Source of the DNA: Petasospora fabianii
Taxonomy: Eukaryota > Ascomycota > Saccharomycetes > Phaffomycetales > Wickerhamomycetaceae
DNA length: 64,000 bases
Direction of reading: 5' to 3'
NCBI GenBank assembly: GCA_022641835.1
Contig: CP048719.1
Span: 929,547-993,546 of the forward strand
The notes under the pieces were generated by a model. That model saw only the letters and a list, made by a program, of their open reading frames with translations. It had not been told where the DNA came from and did not search any database. A program made the translations under genes and the position numbers. Below, in pieces: positions 39,400 to 51,300 of the stretch (positions within the stretch are counted from its first letter, which is position 1; each line of letters starts with the position of its first letter).

Positions 39400-42075
39400 A
39401 TGACTTCCAGACTTAACTTGCTTGCCGTGGGTTCAAACCCAAAGATCCTTCATTACCTTTGGAGATTTCAGTCAACAAATAAGTTGAAACTTCATCTTGT
39501 AACTGATGAGTTACCATCTTCGAAAAGCATTACACTCTTAGATGAAGCAACTAATACCGGACATACCATCTCTCCTGATATCATTGCTACCGATATCCCA
39601 TCTCTCGGTTCTACAAAATATGACCTTGTCTTACTCTCATCCAAGTCTCTTCAAGATATTTCAAATATATCTTCAAGTTTAGTTCCAGTCATCGGTAAGA
39701 AAACCATCATCATTATCGAATCAACAGGGTTTGTTAACCTTGAACCTTTCCTTAAGAATTGTCTACCACAAGACCTTTCACTCGCTGTTTTCTCTTGTAT
39801 ATCATCAGTTGATATTCGTAAAGTGTCGACAGACCAATATATCATCAAAGATACAGCAGATGCTCGTCAAATCATCTTGGGTGAATCAGGTTCTATGAAC
39901 TCAAAGTACTCACCTTCAACACAACAAGATCTTGGTGCATTGGTTAAACTACTTGGATTTGAACAAACTGATTCAACAAGAGTCTCTTCAAAGAACACAT
40001 ACCTTGAATTCCTAGTCGAACAATGGAAATTCGCCATCCCACGTATCTGTTTCGACCCATTATTGATCCTTTTCGAAGAACCAACTCCAACAGGTTTAAC
40101 AAAGCAAATCTTAGCTAAACCACTACTCTCAGGTTTAGTCACTGAACTTATAACAGTGGCTAAGACAATGGGGTGTAGATTACCAGTTGGCTATGATAAT
40201 GAATCCAATCTACTCAAACGTTGGTCCGAGGAGAACAAATCATCATCAAGTCATAACGAATCTGTCAAATACGTTTCATCTCCACAATTCTTCTACAACT
40301 TCTTTCATAAGAACAGCTTGGATATTGATATGCTTCTTTTACAACCAATCTTACTTGCAGATGATCATGGTATTAAGACTCCATATCTCGAGTTTCTCTA
40401 TGCTACAATTTGTCAATATGATAAGTTAAACAATGGTCCAAACTCTTTGTTCTTTAAGAGAGCTGATGGTATTGACTCTAAGGCATTGCAACAGGAAATT
40501 GAACGTTTGAACTTGACTCTTAACAAGCAAATGGATGATTACAAGACCTTATTAAGACAAAATGAATCTTTGCAAATGCAAACAAGAGACATTGCTGAAA
40601 AGGATTCCAAATTGACTCAGTTGATGACAAGTTTAGAGACTTTACAATTGGAAAAGCAACAATTGAATCAGAAATATCAACAAAAGTCACAATTGTTACA
40701 ACAAACTGAGTCAAGAGCTCTCCAAGCTGAATCAAGGATTCAACAATTGCAATCTCAGTCTCAGTCTCAACAGAAAGTTACTTCACAAGTACCAGCTCTA
40801 CAAGAACCTATCCAACAAAATGGATCTGCCCAGCAGCAGCAGCAGCAGCATCAGCATCAAACACCTATTGTTCAACGTACCATCCAGACACATCAGCAAC
40901 AACACGAAGTTTCAGCAGATGGTACTCCAGATCTTCGTGATTTGACAGATGTCGTTATGTACAGTGCCGCAATGGAATCACCAATAAAGCATAACAAGAC
41001 TCCAGAGATGCTTGATTCCGATCCACAACAACCTGTTCCACCTACTCAATCACTTCCACCTTCTCTTCATCTTCCTCAAGCTCCTCAACAGCAGCAGCAG
41101 CAGCAGCAGCATCCAGCTCAAAGTTATCCATCACAGATTCAAGGTACTTATCCACAGCAACAGGATCTTGGTCTTTCAGCTAGAGAGTTTGAGTTGAAGA
41201 AGAAAGAGGCACTGTTGAACAGTAGAGAGATGGAACTGAACAAGAAGTGGTCTCAATTGAACAACAACAGACACCCACAACAGTTACAACCACCTCTTCA
41301 ATCCATTAAGCCACGTGCCGGTAGTCAACAACAACCACAGCCACCATTGGTACAACAACAGCAACAACATTTCCTTAATGGTCCAATGCCTCAAAAGCCA
41401 GCACCACGTCGTGTCTCTACAATGCCAATTATGGATTCTGAAGTACTTTACTCCGGTATAAACACTGGTGTAAACACTGGTGGTATGCCAGGAATGAATG
41501 GTGCTCATAATCCACAATTCAAGAAGACATCAAGAAAGAACCGTAAATCATCTTTCCCATTGACAACGACTGGATTCAATGATCAATACTCTCAAATCCG
41601 TCCTGTTACTCAACAACATGGACAACAACAGGCACCACAACCTATACGTCAAAGTAGTCAACCTTTGATGCAACATGGTGGTGGTGCATATCCAATCTCT
41701 CCACAAGGTATACCTGGTTTATCACCACCTATGAAACCAAATCCTCAATTTCAACAATCTAAACCATCAAGACCATCACCTAATGGATCAACAAATGAAT
41801 TGAGTGATCAACCAGGTTTAGATCCAACTTCTCATTCAAATTCCAATTCATCAAATGAGATGATGATGAATGGTAATTCAGGTGGTATGGGTTTAGGTGC
41901 AACAACGGTTGGTGCTGTAACTAATACTAATGGTAACATAACTGCTGATACTTCATTTGGAAGTGTTAGTAATGAGGATCAATCTGTTGGTGCTCCTTTG
42001 GGTGTTATTAGTGGTGGTACTAATTCTGATGAAAAGAAGAAGAAGAAGAAGTTTGGTATGTTTGGTAAGAAGTGA
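39400..42075 (+). CDS. SVL3: Svl3/Pam1 family protein
   Basis: The 891-residue protein starts at the ATG at 39400. The N-terminal 330 residues (LNLLAVGSNPKILHYLWRFQ..., YDLVLLSSKSLQDIS, IIIIESTGFVNLEPF) resemble the ketopantoate-reductase-like Rossmann domain of S. cerevisiae Svl3 and Pam1. A coiled coil follows (about 365-450), then a long Gln/Pro-rich region with QQQQQQ tracts, and a Lys-rich C terminus (KKKKKKFGMFGKK) that could contact acidic membrane lipids. Svl3 and Pam1 localise to sites of polarised growth; their biochemical role is unknown and they are not thought to be active reductases. The coiled-coil repeat (EFELKKKEALLNSREMELNKKW) near residues 600-620 looks like a second dimerisation helix. 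Family call rests on N-terminal resemblance. Confidence 0.75.
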   Translation: MTSRLNLLAVGSNPKILHYLWRFQSTNKLKLHLVTDELPSSKSITLLDEATNTGHTISPDIIATDIPSLGSTKYDLVLLSSKSLQDISNISSSLVPVIGKKTIIIIESTGFVNLEPFLKNCLPQDLSLAVFSCISSVDIRKVSTDQYIIKDTADARQIILGESGSMNSKYSPSTQQDLGALVKLLGFEQTDSTRVSSKNTYLEFLVEQWKFAIPRICFDPLLILFEEPTPTGLTKQILAKPLLSGLVTELITVAKTMGCRLPVGYDNESNLLKRWSEENKSSSSHNESVKYVSSPQFFYNFFHKNSLDIDMLLLQPILLADDHGIKTPYLEFLYATICQYDKLNNGPNSLFFKRADGIDSKALQQEIERLNLTLNKQMDDYKTLLRQNESLQMQTRDIAEKDSKLTQLMTSLETLQLEKQQLNQKYQQKSQLLQQTESRALQAESRIQQLQSQSQSQQKVTSQVPALQEPIQQNGSAQQQQQQHQHQTPIVQRTIQTHQQQHEVSADGTPDLRDLTDVVMYSAAMESPIKHNKTPEMLDSDPQQPVPPTQSLPPSLHLPQAPQQQQQQQQHPAQSYPSQIQGTYPQQQDLGLSAREFELKKKEALLNSREMELNKKWSQLNNNRHPQQLQPPLQSIKPRAGSQQQPQPPLVQQQQQHFLNGPMPQKPAPRRVSTMPIMDSEVLYSGINTGVNTGGMPGMNGAHNPQFKKTSRKNRKSSFPLTTTGFNDQYSQIRPVTQQHGQQQAPQPIRQSSQPLMQHGGGAYPISPQGIPGLSPPMKPNPQFQQSKPSRPSPNGSTNELSDQPGLDPTSHSNSNSSNEMMMNGNSGGMGLGATTVGAVTNTNGNITADTSFGSVSNEDQSVGAPLGVISGGTNSDEKKKKKKFGMFGKK

Positions 42076-42185
42076 TGTGCATATACATACTAATATATTT
42101 TGATTTAGGTCTTATTGTAGCTACAGTATAGCTACATAATAGCTACATCAAACAAACAGATATCGTTACTCATTACAAATGACTA

Positions 42186-43079
42186 TCAATCTTCTTCATT
42201 CTCTTCATCAAAGTCATCACCTTCATCAACACCACCAAGTTGTCTTCTCTTAATTTCATTGGCTCTATTCAAGATACCATCTAAATCACCACCAGTACTT
42301 AACAATCTTTCTCTATTTCTCTTACAAGTCAAAGTATCAGTATGACGCTTTAGGGCATCCTTACGTGCAAAACCTTTACCACATCTATGACAAACATGTG
42401 GTAATACAGGTAAATGTGCACGTTGATGACGACGAAGATCGGATGAACGACGGAAAGATAATGTACAATCACGACATATGAATGGTTTAGATTCACCATC
42501 TCCAGGTGAATTTGGATCTTGATTATATGGTGTAGCTGTCGAGGATGATGGGGTGTGTTGATCATTTGATCTTGGAGTCACTGCATGGATCGATTGATGT
42601 GGTGATTGCTTTGGACCTAAATCGTTTATACTATCTGTTGAATGTGTTGGGTGGTGATGACTTCTGATCCAGTCAGCATTGCCATGGTCATTGTGGTTAT
42701 TGTTATTGTTATTGTTATTGTTGCTGTTGATATTGTTATTCCCTGTAGATGCTGTTGTACTACTAGTAGAGCCAGCACCATCCTCGGTTGTTCCCTGTAA
42801 ACCAAAGTAATTCAAGTTGAAAGTTGGGAAATTCGAGGCCTTTGTCGAATCGATGAGCCCGAGATTTTGACTATGAGGTTGAGATTGTTGTTGCATCAAC
42901 TGTTGACGAAGAAACTCTGTATTATCTTGCGGGACATTTGGAGATGACTTTGATAAAGAAGCATATTGGATGCGTCGTAGAAGCTCGAGAATCGTTGGGT
43001 CAATCGGATTGTTCATTGACGTGGCGACTATGGCCTCGGCAGCTGCTCGGAAGAACTTGCGGTCCTCGTCGTCGTTCAT
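42186..43079 (-). CDS. C2H2/C2HC zinc-finger transcription factor
   Basis: The protein has 297 residues from the ATG at 43079. Two adjacent C-terminal fingers are seen: CRDCTLSFRRSSDLRRHQRAH (C-x2-C-x12-H-x3-H, about residues 201-221) and a second, CHRCGKGFARKDALKRH followed by TDTLTC (C-x2-C-x12-H-x5-C). The end is acidic (EEGDDFDEENEED written as mixed D/E). The middle is Asn/Ser/Thr-rich with an N-tract. Such fingers bind DNA; the atypical final cysteine occurs in several fungal regulators, possibly Rpn4-like, but the orthologue cannot be named with confidence. It is convergent with the SVL3-like gene (110 bp apart) and divergent from HRD3. Confidence 0.8.
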   Translation of the reverse strand: MNDDEDRKFFRAAAEAIVATSMNNPIDPTILELLRRIQYASLSKSSPNVPQDNTEFLRQQLMQQQSQPHSQNLGLIDSTKASNFPTFNLNYFGLQGTTEDGAGSTSSTTASTGNNNINSNNNNNNNNNHNDHGNADWIRSHHHPTHSTDSINDLGPKQSPHQSIHAVTPRSNDQHTPSSSTATPYNQDPNSPGDGESKPFICRDCTLSFRRSSDLRRHQRAHLPVLPHVCHRCGKGFARKDALKRHTDTLTCKRNRERLLSTGGDLDGILNRANEIKRRQLGGVDEGDDFDEENEED

Positions 43080-43677
43080 TGTGGTGATATAAGAGATAAG
43101 TGAAGGCTAAGCGTGGCTTACAGCTTGGGTTAGAGGTATGCTCGGGATAAGGAAGAACTAAGCTTCACTGGATTAACTTCCTGTTTGCTTTGGGACACTA
43201 GGAGGCGTTGGCCCTGTGGGGTACTAGTATATTCAAATACTCGAGGAACACTTTCATGTAAAAACAAATTACGGCCCAACGTTGACGTGCTAGGGGCAGT
43301 TCACACAGAAACCAAAAAGATGATGAAGTTAGCTCAAGTCACGTGAAATTGACAAGCGCTTAACGCGTCCGCTAAATTTAAAAAAAAAATAAAATAAAAA
43401 ATAAAAATAAAAAAATAAAAAAAATAATTAAAAAAAACACATGTGGTGTTCGGGTGTGTGTATTACGTAAGGAAATGCAAATACTATAGTGGTACAGCCA
43501 CACCCTCTCTTTCGCGAAATCACTTGACCCGATTAAGGACAGCTCTATATATCTCTATATCTCTATATCTATACTTCTCTCATTATCTTTACACTAATCT
43601 AATCTCTTTGCAACTTGCCTCACTTTCAATTGCATCTTACACCTTTATCTTGAAATTGTTAAGACAGGTTTACAAAA
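43080..43677. other. Divergent C2H2-factor/HRD3 promoter with A/T tract
   Basis: TCACGTGA lies at about 43339, ACGCGT at about 43363, and a nearly pure A tract with T interruptions at 43377-43437. A (TCTATA)n microsatellite is at about 43545-43573, roughly 105-130 bp before the HRD3 ATG. No gene is seen. Confidence 0.5.
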
Positions 43678-45945
43678 ATGCGCACTCTATCGGTGCTGGT
43701 AACAGGTGAGTTATATACAAGGTCGCCCAGATCATGACGCTTTAATACTAATCAAACAACAGCACTCATATCACATCTCGTGTTTGCAAATGATACAATA
43801 ACCAAGGCAAATCAACTTTATGACCATGCTTCGAACCTTCTCCATACAATACCAATGTTCAAACCACCAAGCCCTGAAATGGCTGGCCAATTGCTATTAC
43901 AGATGGACTACAGCTTTGATCTAGTACGTACAGAATATCAAGAACGTATGTCATCATTAAGTGATGTACAGAGAGAAGCTCTTGATTTGCTTATTGAAAG
44001 TGCTGATTTGGGTAATGTTGATGCTGCTTTTATGTTGGCGGAGATGAATATGTATGGGAACTATACTTTCCCAACAAATGGCTCATTGGCATTACAGTAC
44101 TATCATAGAGTTGTTGAATTGGAACCCAATGCAACTGCTTATTTCAATTTGGGGTTCATCTATGCTACGGGACTCTTTGGTGAAGTTGAACTAAACCAGG
44201 CTAAGGCAAACATGTATTATGAGTTTGCATTTGAACAAGGTGATCTTAGGGCCGCAATGGTATTAGGGTATAGATACTTTTATGGTGTATCGATGCCCGA
44301 AGAGTGTGATAAGGCCAAATTTTACTATCGAATTGTCGCTGATGAAATGAAAAAGATATGGGATCAAGGACCACTAGGTGGTCCACATCTTGATTCATTT
44401 AACATCCGTGTCTCTGATTTCCAAGATGGTGTATACGGTAAAGGTGTTGGCGACGTCAAGACTTCACTGAAGAGAAGATCAGACAGGTACGACCACATCT
44501 TACACACAGATACCCTGACAGTCGATGAATATAGCATCTATGATCAGATATACTACCGTGCCATTACAAACTATGAAGGAAGCTACACAAGATCACGCAA
44601 TTTCGCAAAGGCTTATAACAATGCTATGAAAGGTTACACTGAAGGTCTCACTGAATTAAGACGTCTGCAAGACTATGAGAAATATTATGTTGCCAGATGT
44701 GCTTATCTTCTTGGTCATATGTCCATGAGAGGTGAAACAGGTGGTACGGCACCAGATTATGATAAGGCATTAGAATACTTGAAGAAATCACTAGAGATTT
44801 TCCCCAAATTGATTGATCCAAAGATTGATCTTGGATTAATTTACTCCAAAGGTCCAGAATCATTAAGGGATCCTGCCCTGGCCAAGTCTTACTTTAACTC
44901 CATCCAACTTTATCAATCATCGCCATCAAACTTTACATATGGACCTCTCGGTCAAGCATTTGGTGTTGGTGAGACGCAGTATTACACGGGGATCGAACAG
45001 TATTATCACTATGCTGAGATTTTTGAACATAAACAGAAAGAGTTCAATTGTAATGATGTTGTGAGGTACTTAAGGCATTTTGTCGAGTATTTTGATCCAA
45101 TTCTCACTTCTTTAAATTGGGCACATCATGAGCTTGGATCAGATCGTCCATCAAACGCATTAATTGGGTACGCTATGGCTGCAGAGATGGGATTTGAAGA
45201 GGCACAGGCTTCAGCGGCATTCTTGATGTATCAGCCACCGGGACTTCTTGAACTTCCACCAGTGATTCCAAAAGAGAGAAGAGAAATGGCAAAAGTTTAC
45301 ATTACACGTTCGTCATGGCAAAATAATTGGGATTCTACGGTATTGCTAGGTGATATGTATTTTGCTGAAGGTGAATACGAAAAAGCTGTGAGTTGCTATG
45401 CTGGAGTTGATCTTAGATCGGCTCAAGCTTCTTTCAACATGGGCTGGATGTACGAAATGGGGCTTGGTGTGGAGAAGGACTTCAATTTGGCAAAGAGATA
45501 CTACGACTTATCCATGGCTAACCATGCGAAGGCTTATTTGCCCGTTCAGATCTCTCTTGTAAGACTGAGATTCAAACGTCTTATCAACAAAGTGTTTGGG
45601 TCAGAGAACATGTCTGATGAGACAGCACCGGAGCCGAGAACATGGGCCGACTGGTTGAATCTTTATCAAAAAGTACGTGGGAAGACACAGATCCCATCTG
45701 ATTACGAAATTGGTGTTGAGAGAAACCTGAGCCCGGAAATGACTGAACCGCAGGAGAACTTGATTGACCTGACGGAGGAATTTGTTATCATTCTGTTCTT
45801 TGGTGGTGCTTTCTTAATGTTCTGGGTAGTTTATATGCTCCAGCAAAGACAGATCCGGAGAAGAAATGCCGAGGCTCGTGGAGACCAAGACGCTCCGCAA
45901 CCTCAACCAGAAATTCAAATCCGTTTTGGATTTGTTGCAATCTGA
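43678..45945 (+). CDS. HRD3: ER-associated degradation protein Hrd3 (one intron)
   Basis: Exon 1 is 43678-43705, the intron is 43706-43762 (57 bp; GTGAGT donor, TACTAATC branch site, AACAG acceptor), and exon 2 is 43763-45945; the product is 736 residues. The join reads MRTLSVLVTALISHLVFANDT, a signal peptide split by the intron; without splicing only a GTG start is available. The lumenal body carries Sel1-like repeats (AAFMLAEMNMYGNY, AYFNLGFIYATGLFGEVE, ASFNMGWMYEMGLGVEKD), and a single C-terminal membrane helix (FVIILFFGGAFLMFWVVYML) precedes a short basic cytosolic tail. Hrd3/Sel1L stabilises the Hrd1 ubiquitin ligase and recognises misfolded lumenal proteins with Yos9. Length is somewhat below the 833 residues of S. 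cerevisiae Hrd3. Confidence 0.9.
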
Positions 45946-46234
45946 TATTTAAAAGTGAAGGATAAAAGAATGGGTTACGATATCAACTTAAATTCAATAA
46001 ACAATAGCGAGTATATGAGCTTGTGGCCCTTCGGTCCATCCTCGGCTTTAACGCGAAATAACCGAACCTGTCGGTAAAATGCAACCAAATTGTTCCGGGC
46101 CAAAATACACCTTTAACTCATTTCTCCATTGATCAGCCATCCCTAAAAGTGTTTCCCGTTCAAAACTTTCCACTTTCCTACTTTCCTACTCTTAAGACCC
46201 AACATCAGGTCCTGAACTTGCCTTTTTCTCCGTG

Positions 46235-48169
46235 ATGAAGGCTGGCGACGCTGAGGCAAACACTCCGTTCAATGGCTCACAGGACCCTGAGCTCGATGAT
46301 ACCTCCTTCGACCTCGAGATTGAGGATCCTCTGGAACAACAGGGCTTCAGGTTCAACTCTTACTCCAGAAACAGATTCATTGCATTCATCCAGAAGCTAC
46401 TCGAGGGTCCTGAGGTGCCGCGAGACGAACCTCCACAAATCAAAGGTCCTCTCCTCGGACAATGGGAGCAATGGCCGGCCATTGTGCATCACAGATTCCC
46501 AAGAAGAATACGCATCGCTGCTGTGGTTGGCTACCTCTGTGCCTGGTACATCCTGGTGCACTCCATCATGCACCCGTCCTTTAGCCATGGGCCCCGTGTT
46601 AAGGATTCAGACATTGAGGTGATCACTTTGTCGTGCACCGGTGATGGCTACTTCTGGAAGGGTAAGAACGAGGCATGTGGCTTATCGGGTGAAGAATGTA
46701 CTCCTTTTAAAGACAGAGAAGTACTTGTCAAGTGTCCAGCATTGTGTGACAGAACGTGGGTCTGGGCTGCCACACCTGTTGGCGATGAGATGGTGAAGTA
46801 CAGACAATACGCCATTGGCGGAGGTGCGCTCGATGACAAATCCGAGGATGGTGTGCTAACACATCCATACAGAGCAGACTCATTCCCCTGTGGCTCAGCA
46901 GTTCATGCTGGTCTGGTGAGCCCGTACTCTGGTGGATGCGTTAGAATGTCCTTCAATGGCAACTCTTTCAAGTTTGAGGCCTCCGAGGGAAGCCATGGTA
47001 CCGGCTGGTCTGTGTCCTTCCCATCTTTCTTCCCATCATCATTCGTGTTCAAGGAACTGCCCGCCGGTGTCTCTGGTTGCTTTGACCCTCGCTTCGTGGT
47101 GCTCACCTTGAATTTTATCCTTGGTGCTCCAGTAGTGTACCTTTGTTCCGGCCTCGTCTCCTATTGGGTGCTGACCATTGTTGGCTTTTGGACAATCACC
47201 ATCACTCTGGACCCTCCTCTTGCTGTGAACCCAGAAGACGTCTCCTCCGTGGCTGAACTCATATCTACAGGGTTCGCACGCATGTTACCCTTGTGTTTTG
47301 TTCTGTATGCGTTATGGAAAGGTGCCGTCAAGCGTACATTTGCCGATGGCTCTTCCCCCATCGTCAAGTTGTTCATCTGGTACCCACTTTTCTGGATTGG
47401 AACTGCCAATGTCATCACTTTCGACCGTCTTCCCTTAGACAGATTCACAGCTTCTGACATTGCCCAGCAGAAAGGTGCCCTTGCAACAGCTGTCTCTGTT
47501 GCGTTCCTCATTACTGGATGTGTCGTTGTCCAAGGCATACAAGTTTGGCGTTCTGGAAGATTCGTACACTATCTCATACTATATGCAGTCATCATTCTCT
47601 CTTGCGTCATGCTTGCATCTCTGCCGAATCTCCAGCTGAGAATCCATCACTACATCCTTGCCCTTATCCTGATCCCTGGGACCTCGACTCGTGGCACCAC
47701 TGCCTACGCTATCCAAGGTGTACTTCTTGGTCTCTTACTCTCCGGTGTTGCCCGTTGGGACTTTGCCTCTATCGTCGAGACCCATGTCTCTCTCTTGAGA
47801 GGTGAGGCAGGTGCCGCTGCCCCTCCACCGACTGGCATCTACTACGAACGTGATATCCTTAGGTGGAACACTACATGGCCCGATGACTCTACCCCAGATC
47901 CACGTCTTGATGGTGTCTCGATCACGATCAATGACATTGAGTACTTCAGAGAGGACACTAGTCATAAGAACATCAATCAGCTGGTGTTCCATGAAGACAT
48001 CAAGCCAATGTTGTTTGATGCTAAGGATGCTCTCGGTGATGTTCCACTTTACATTAGAATCGCTAGAGCCTCCACTACAGACAGAGACGTAACAGGTGAC
48101 TACTCACGAGCTGCTCTTTTGACATGGCCAGGTGGTAACTTTACCCCGCCAGAAGAAGGCAGAAGTTAG
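46235..48169 (+). CDS. Fungal LCCL-domain multi-pass membrane protein
   Basis: The protein has 644 residues from the ATG at 46235 (the frame opens 3 nt earlier only from GTG). After an acidic N terminus (1-60) comes one membrane helix (IRIAAVVGYLCAWYILVHSI, about 93-112), then a cysteine-containing LCCL domain (about 130-275: CPALCDRTWVW, YRADSFPCGSAVHAGLVSPYSGGCVRMSF), then at least seven further hydrophobic helices (about 285-530), and a soluble C-terminal tail. The architecture matches fungal LCCL proteins, whose function is unknown. The LCCL domain would lie outside the cytosol between helices 1 and 2. Codon use is more G/C-ending than in the HRD3 and SVL3-like neighbours. Confidence 0.88.
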   Translation: MKAGDAEANTPFNGSQDPELDDTSFDLEIEDPLEQQGFRFNSYSRNRFIAFIQKLLEGPEVPRDEPPQIKGPLLGQWEQWPAIVHHRFPRRIRIAAVVGYLCAWYILVHSIMHPSFSHGPRVKDSDIEVITLSCTGDGYFWKGKNEACGLSGEECTPFKDREVLVKCPALCDRTWVWAATPVGDEMVKYRQYAIGGGALDDKSEDGVLTHPYRADSFPCGSAVHAGLVSPYSGGCVRMSFNGNSFKFEASEGSHGTGWSVSFPSFFPSSFVFKELPAGVSGCFDPRFVVLTLNFILGAPVVYLCSGLVSYWVLTIVGFWTITITLDPPLAVNPEDVSSVAELISTGFARMLPLCFVLYALWKGAVKRTFADGSSPIVKLFIWYPLFWIGTANVITFDRLPLDRFTASDIAQQKGALATAVSVAFLITGCVVVQGIQVWRSGRFVHYLILYAVIILSCVMLASLPNLQLRIHHYILALILIPGTSTRGTTAYAIQGVLLGLLLSGVARWDFASIVETHVSLLRGEAGAAAPPPTGIYYERDILRWNTTWPDDSTPDPRLDGVSITINDIEYFREDTSHKNINQLVFHEDIKPMLFDAKDALGDVPLYIRIARASTTDRDVTGDYSRAALLTWPGGNFTPPEEGRS

Positions 48170-48337
48170 GGTCTTCGATACAAAAATATACTACACACTA
48201 CTATTTCATCATTGTAACTTATCGAAACTTCAAAATAAATGCAAGAACGTCAATGCACAACTTGCTATGGAATATACATAGTGATACCTGTGAAACCCAA
48301 GGAAATAAAAACTAAAACCCGATATCAACTTCAAACC

Positions 48338-51300
48338 TCACTTCTCCTTCTCCTCCTCAGCCTCTGGCTCAATGACAACAAGCAAGTCAGAAGCATCAAC
48401 GTTGTCACCATCCTTAGCCAACACATCAGCTACGAGACCAGCAGCTGGAGAGGAGATAACCATCTCCATCTTCATAGCAGACAACACAGCCAAAGGATCA
48501 CCCTTCTTGACAGCAGAGCCCTTGTGCACCTTAACCTCAACGATGACACCAGCCATTGGAGCACCAACCTGGTTGTGGTTGTGAGCATCAGCCTTTGATC
48601 TAGAAACTGTCTCAACCTTGGACTTCTTGTCAGAAACGGAAACCTTACGCAACTCACCGTTCAACTCAAAGTAGACATCTCTCATACCAGTCTCTGGGTT
48701 CAAGTCACCAACAGCGGTACACTTAATGATCAAGGTCTTACCCTGGTCAATAGTGACGGTGATCTCCTCACCAAGCTTTGGTGGGGCAAGGAAGTTTCTG
48801 GTTGGCAAGACAGACAAGTCACCATACTGCTCCTTAACCTTTCTGAAGTCCTCGTAAACCTTTGGATACATGTTGTAAGAGGCAACGTCACACTCGGTGA
48901 TCTTGTTGAATCTCGAAGACAAGTCCTCTCTGATTCTGTCAAAGTCGAATGGAGCCAACTCCAAACCTGGTCTAACCTCCAATTTTCTTCTCTTGCCTCT
49001 CAACACATCAGATCTCAATGGCTCTGGGAAACCACCATATGGCTGACCAATCAAACCTTCGAAGAAGTCCAAAACAGAGTCTGGGAAGTCCAACGAGTTG
49101 GCAAGTCTCTTGACATCCTCTGGAGTGAGTTTGTTGGAAACCATAAACTGGGCCAAGTCACCGACAACCTTAGAAGTTGGAGTAACCTTAACCAAGTCAC
49201 CAAGCAAGTAGTTGGCCTCACGGTAAGCTCTCTTGGTTTCGATCCACTTCTCACCAAGACCAACCTGTTGAGCCTGGAAGAGCAAGTTGGTCAATTGACC
49301 ACCTGGGATCTCGTGCTGGTAAACCTCTGGGTCTGGACCCTTCAAGTCAGCCTCAAAGACAGAGTACAACAATCTAATTTCAGCCCAGTAGGCGTCAATC
49401 TCTCTCACATTGGCCTCATTCATGTTAGTGTCAATCTCACCATCGAGAGAGGCGAGCAAGGCAGAGATGGATGGCTGAGAAGTCAAACCGGACAAAGAGT
49501 TGGTAGCAACATCAACAACATCGGCACCAGCTCTAGCACAAGCCGCCATTGAGGCAACACCAGTACCAGCAGAGTCGTGAGTGTGCACGTGGATTGGCAA
49601 GTCTGGGTACTTCTCTCTCAAGGCACCAATCAAGAGCTTAGCAGCCTGTGGCTTCAAAGTACCAGCCATGTCCTTGATACCCAAGATGTGAGTACCAGCC
49701 TTCACAATGGCATCGGCAATCTCCAAGTAGTACTCCAAGTTGTACTTCTTACCTGGCTGCAACATATCACCGGAGTAACAGACAGTGGCCTCAACGACAC
49801 CACCAGCCTTCTTGACAGCCTCGACACCAACCTTCAACTGCTCCAAGTCGTTAAGAGCGTCAAAGACTCTAAAGATGTCGACACCATTGTCCTTAGCCTG
49901 CTTGACAAAGTGGTCAATGGCATTGTCTGGCAATGAGGAGTAAGCAACACCGTTGGCACCTCTCAACAACATCTGGAATGGAATGTTTGGAACGAGCTTT
50001 CTCATCTTTCTCAATCTGGCCCATGGGTCCTCGTGCAAGAATCTCATAGCGACATCGAAAGTGGCACCACCCCAACACTCAAGGGCAAAGGCACCAGAGT
50101 AACCGTGGGCAGTGGTTTGAGCAATAGCGAGCAAGTCATAAGTTCTCAATCTTGTGGCGAGCAAAGACTGGTGGGCATCTCTCCATGTGGTATCCATGAT
50201 CAAAGTACCCTTGAAGTTACGAACCTGCTTAGCGAAACCCTCTGGGCCCTCAGCGAGAAGAACGTCTCTCCAACCCTTTGGTGGAGCAGTAGTGACATCA
50301 ATGACATCACCCTGGGCATCGTGGATGGCTGGTACCTCTGGGTCCTTGGTGAGCTTTGGCAAACCAACCTGACCCTTAATGGATGAACCATTAACGGCCA
50401 GATCAGCAAGGTAAGCCAACAACTTCTGTGCTCTGTTCTGGGATGTGGCCATCTCGAACAATTCTGGAGTGTCATCAATGAAAGTGGTCCAGTACAAACC
50501 GGATGTGAACACCTCGTGGGTCAACAATGTAAGCAAGAATGGGATGTTAGTCTTGACACCTCTAATTCTAAACTCAATCAAGGCTCTAAGCATTTTTCTT
50601 CTGGCAATCTCATAAGTAGAACCGGAACAAGAACATTTGACCAGCATCGAGTCGTAGTGTGGAGAAATGACAGCACCGGCAAATCCGTTACCACCATCCA
50701 ATCTGACACCGTTACCACCGGCAGATCTGTAAACCTCAATCTTACCTGTATCTGGTTGGAAGTTCTTTGAAGGGTCCTCAGTGGTAATACGACACTGAAT
50801 GGCGAAACCTCTAGTGGTGATCTTGTCCTGCAAGAGACCCAATTGCTCCAAAGATGCACCAGCAGCAACCTGGATCTGAGCAGCAACAATATCGACACCA
50901 GTGATCTCTTCAGTGATTGTGTGCTCAACTTGAATTCTTGGGTTGATTTCGATGAAGTAATGTCTGTTCTGGCTATCAACAAGGAACTCTGCTGTACCGG
51001 CGTTGATGTAGTTAGCGGTCTTTGCCAATTTGACAGCATCGGTCAAAATGGCATCACGGACATCCTTTGGCAATGTCAAAGCTGGGGCAACTTCAACAAC
51101 TTTTTGATGTCTTCTCTGAACAGAACAGTCTCTCTCAAACAAGTGGATGACATTGCCGTACTTATCGGCCAAGAGTTGGACCTCAATGTGCTTTGGCTTG
51201 TCAAGGAATCTCTCAATGAAACATGTACCGTTACCAAAAGCGGTGATTGCCTCTGATCTAGCTCTGTTGAAGGCATCTTCGATATCATCACCTTCACGGA

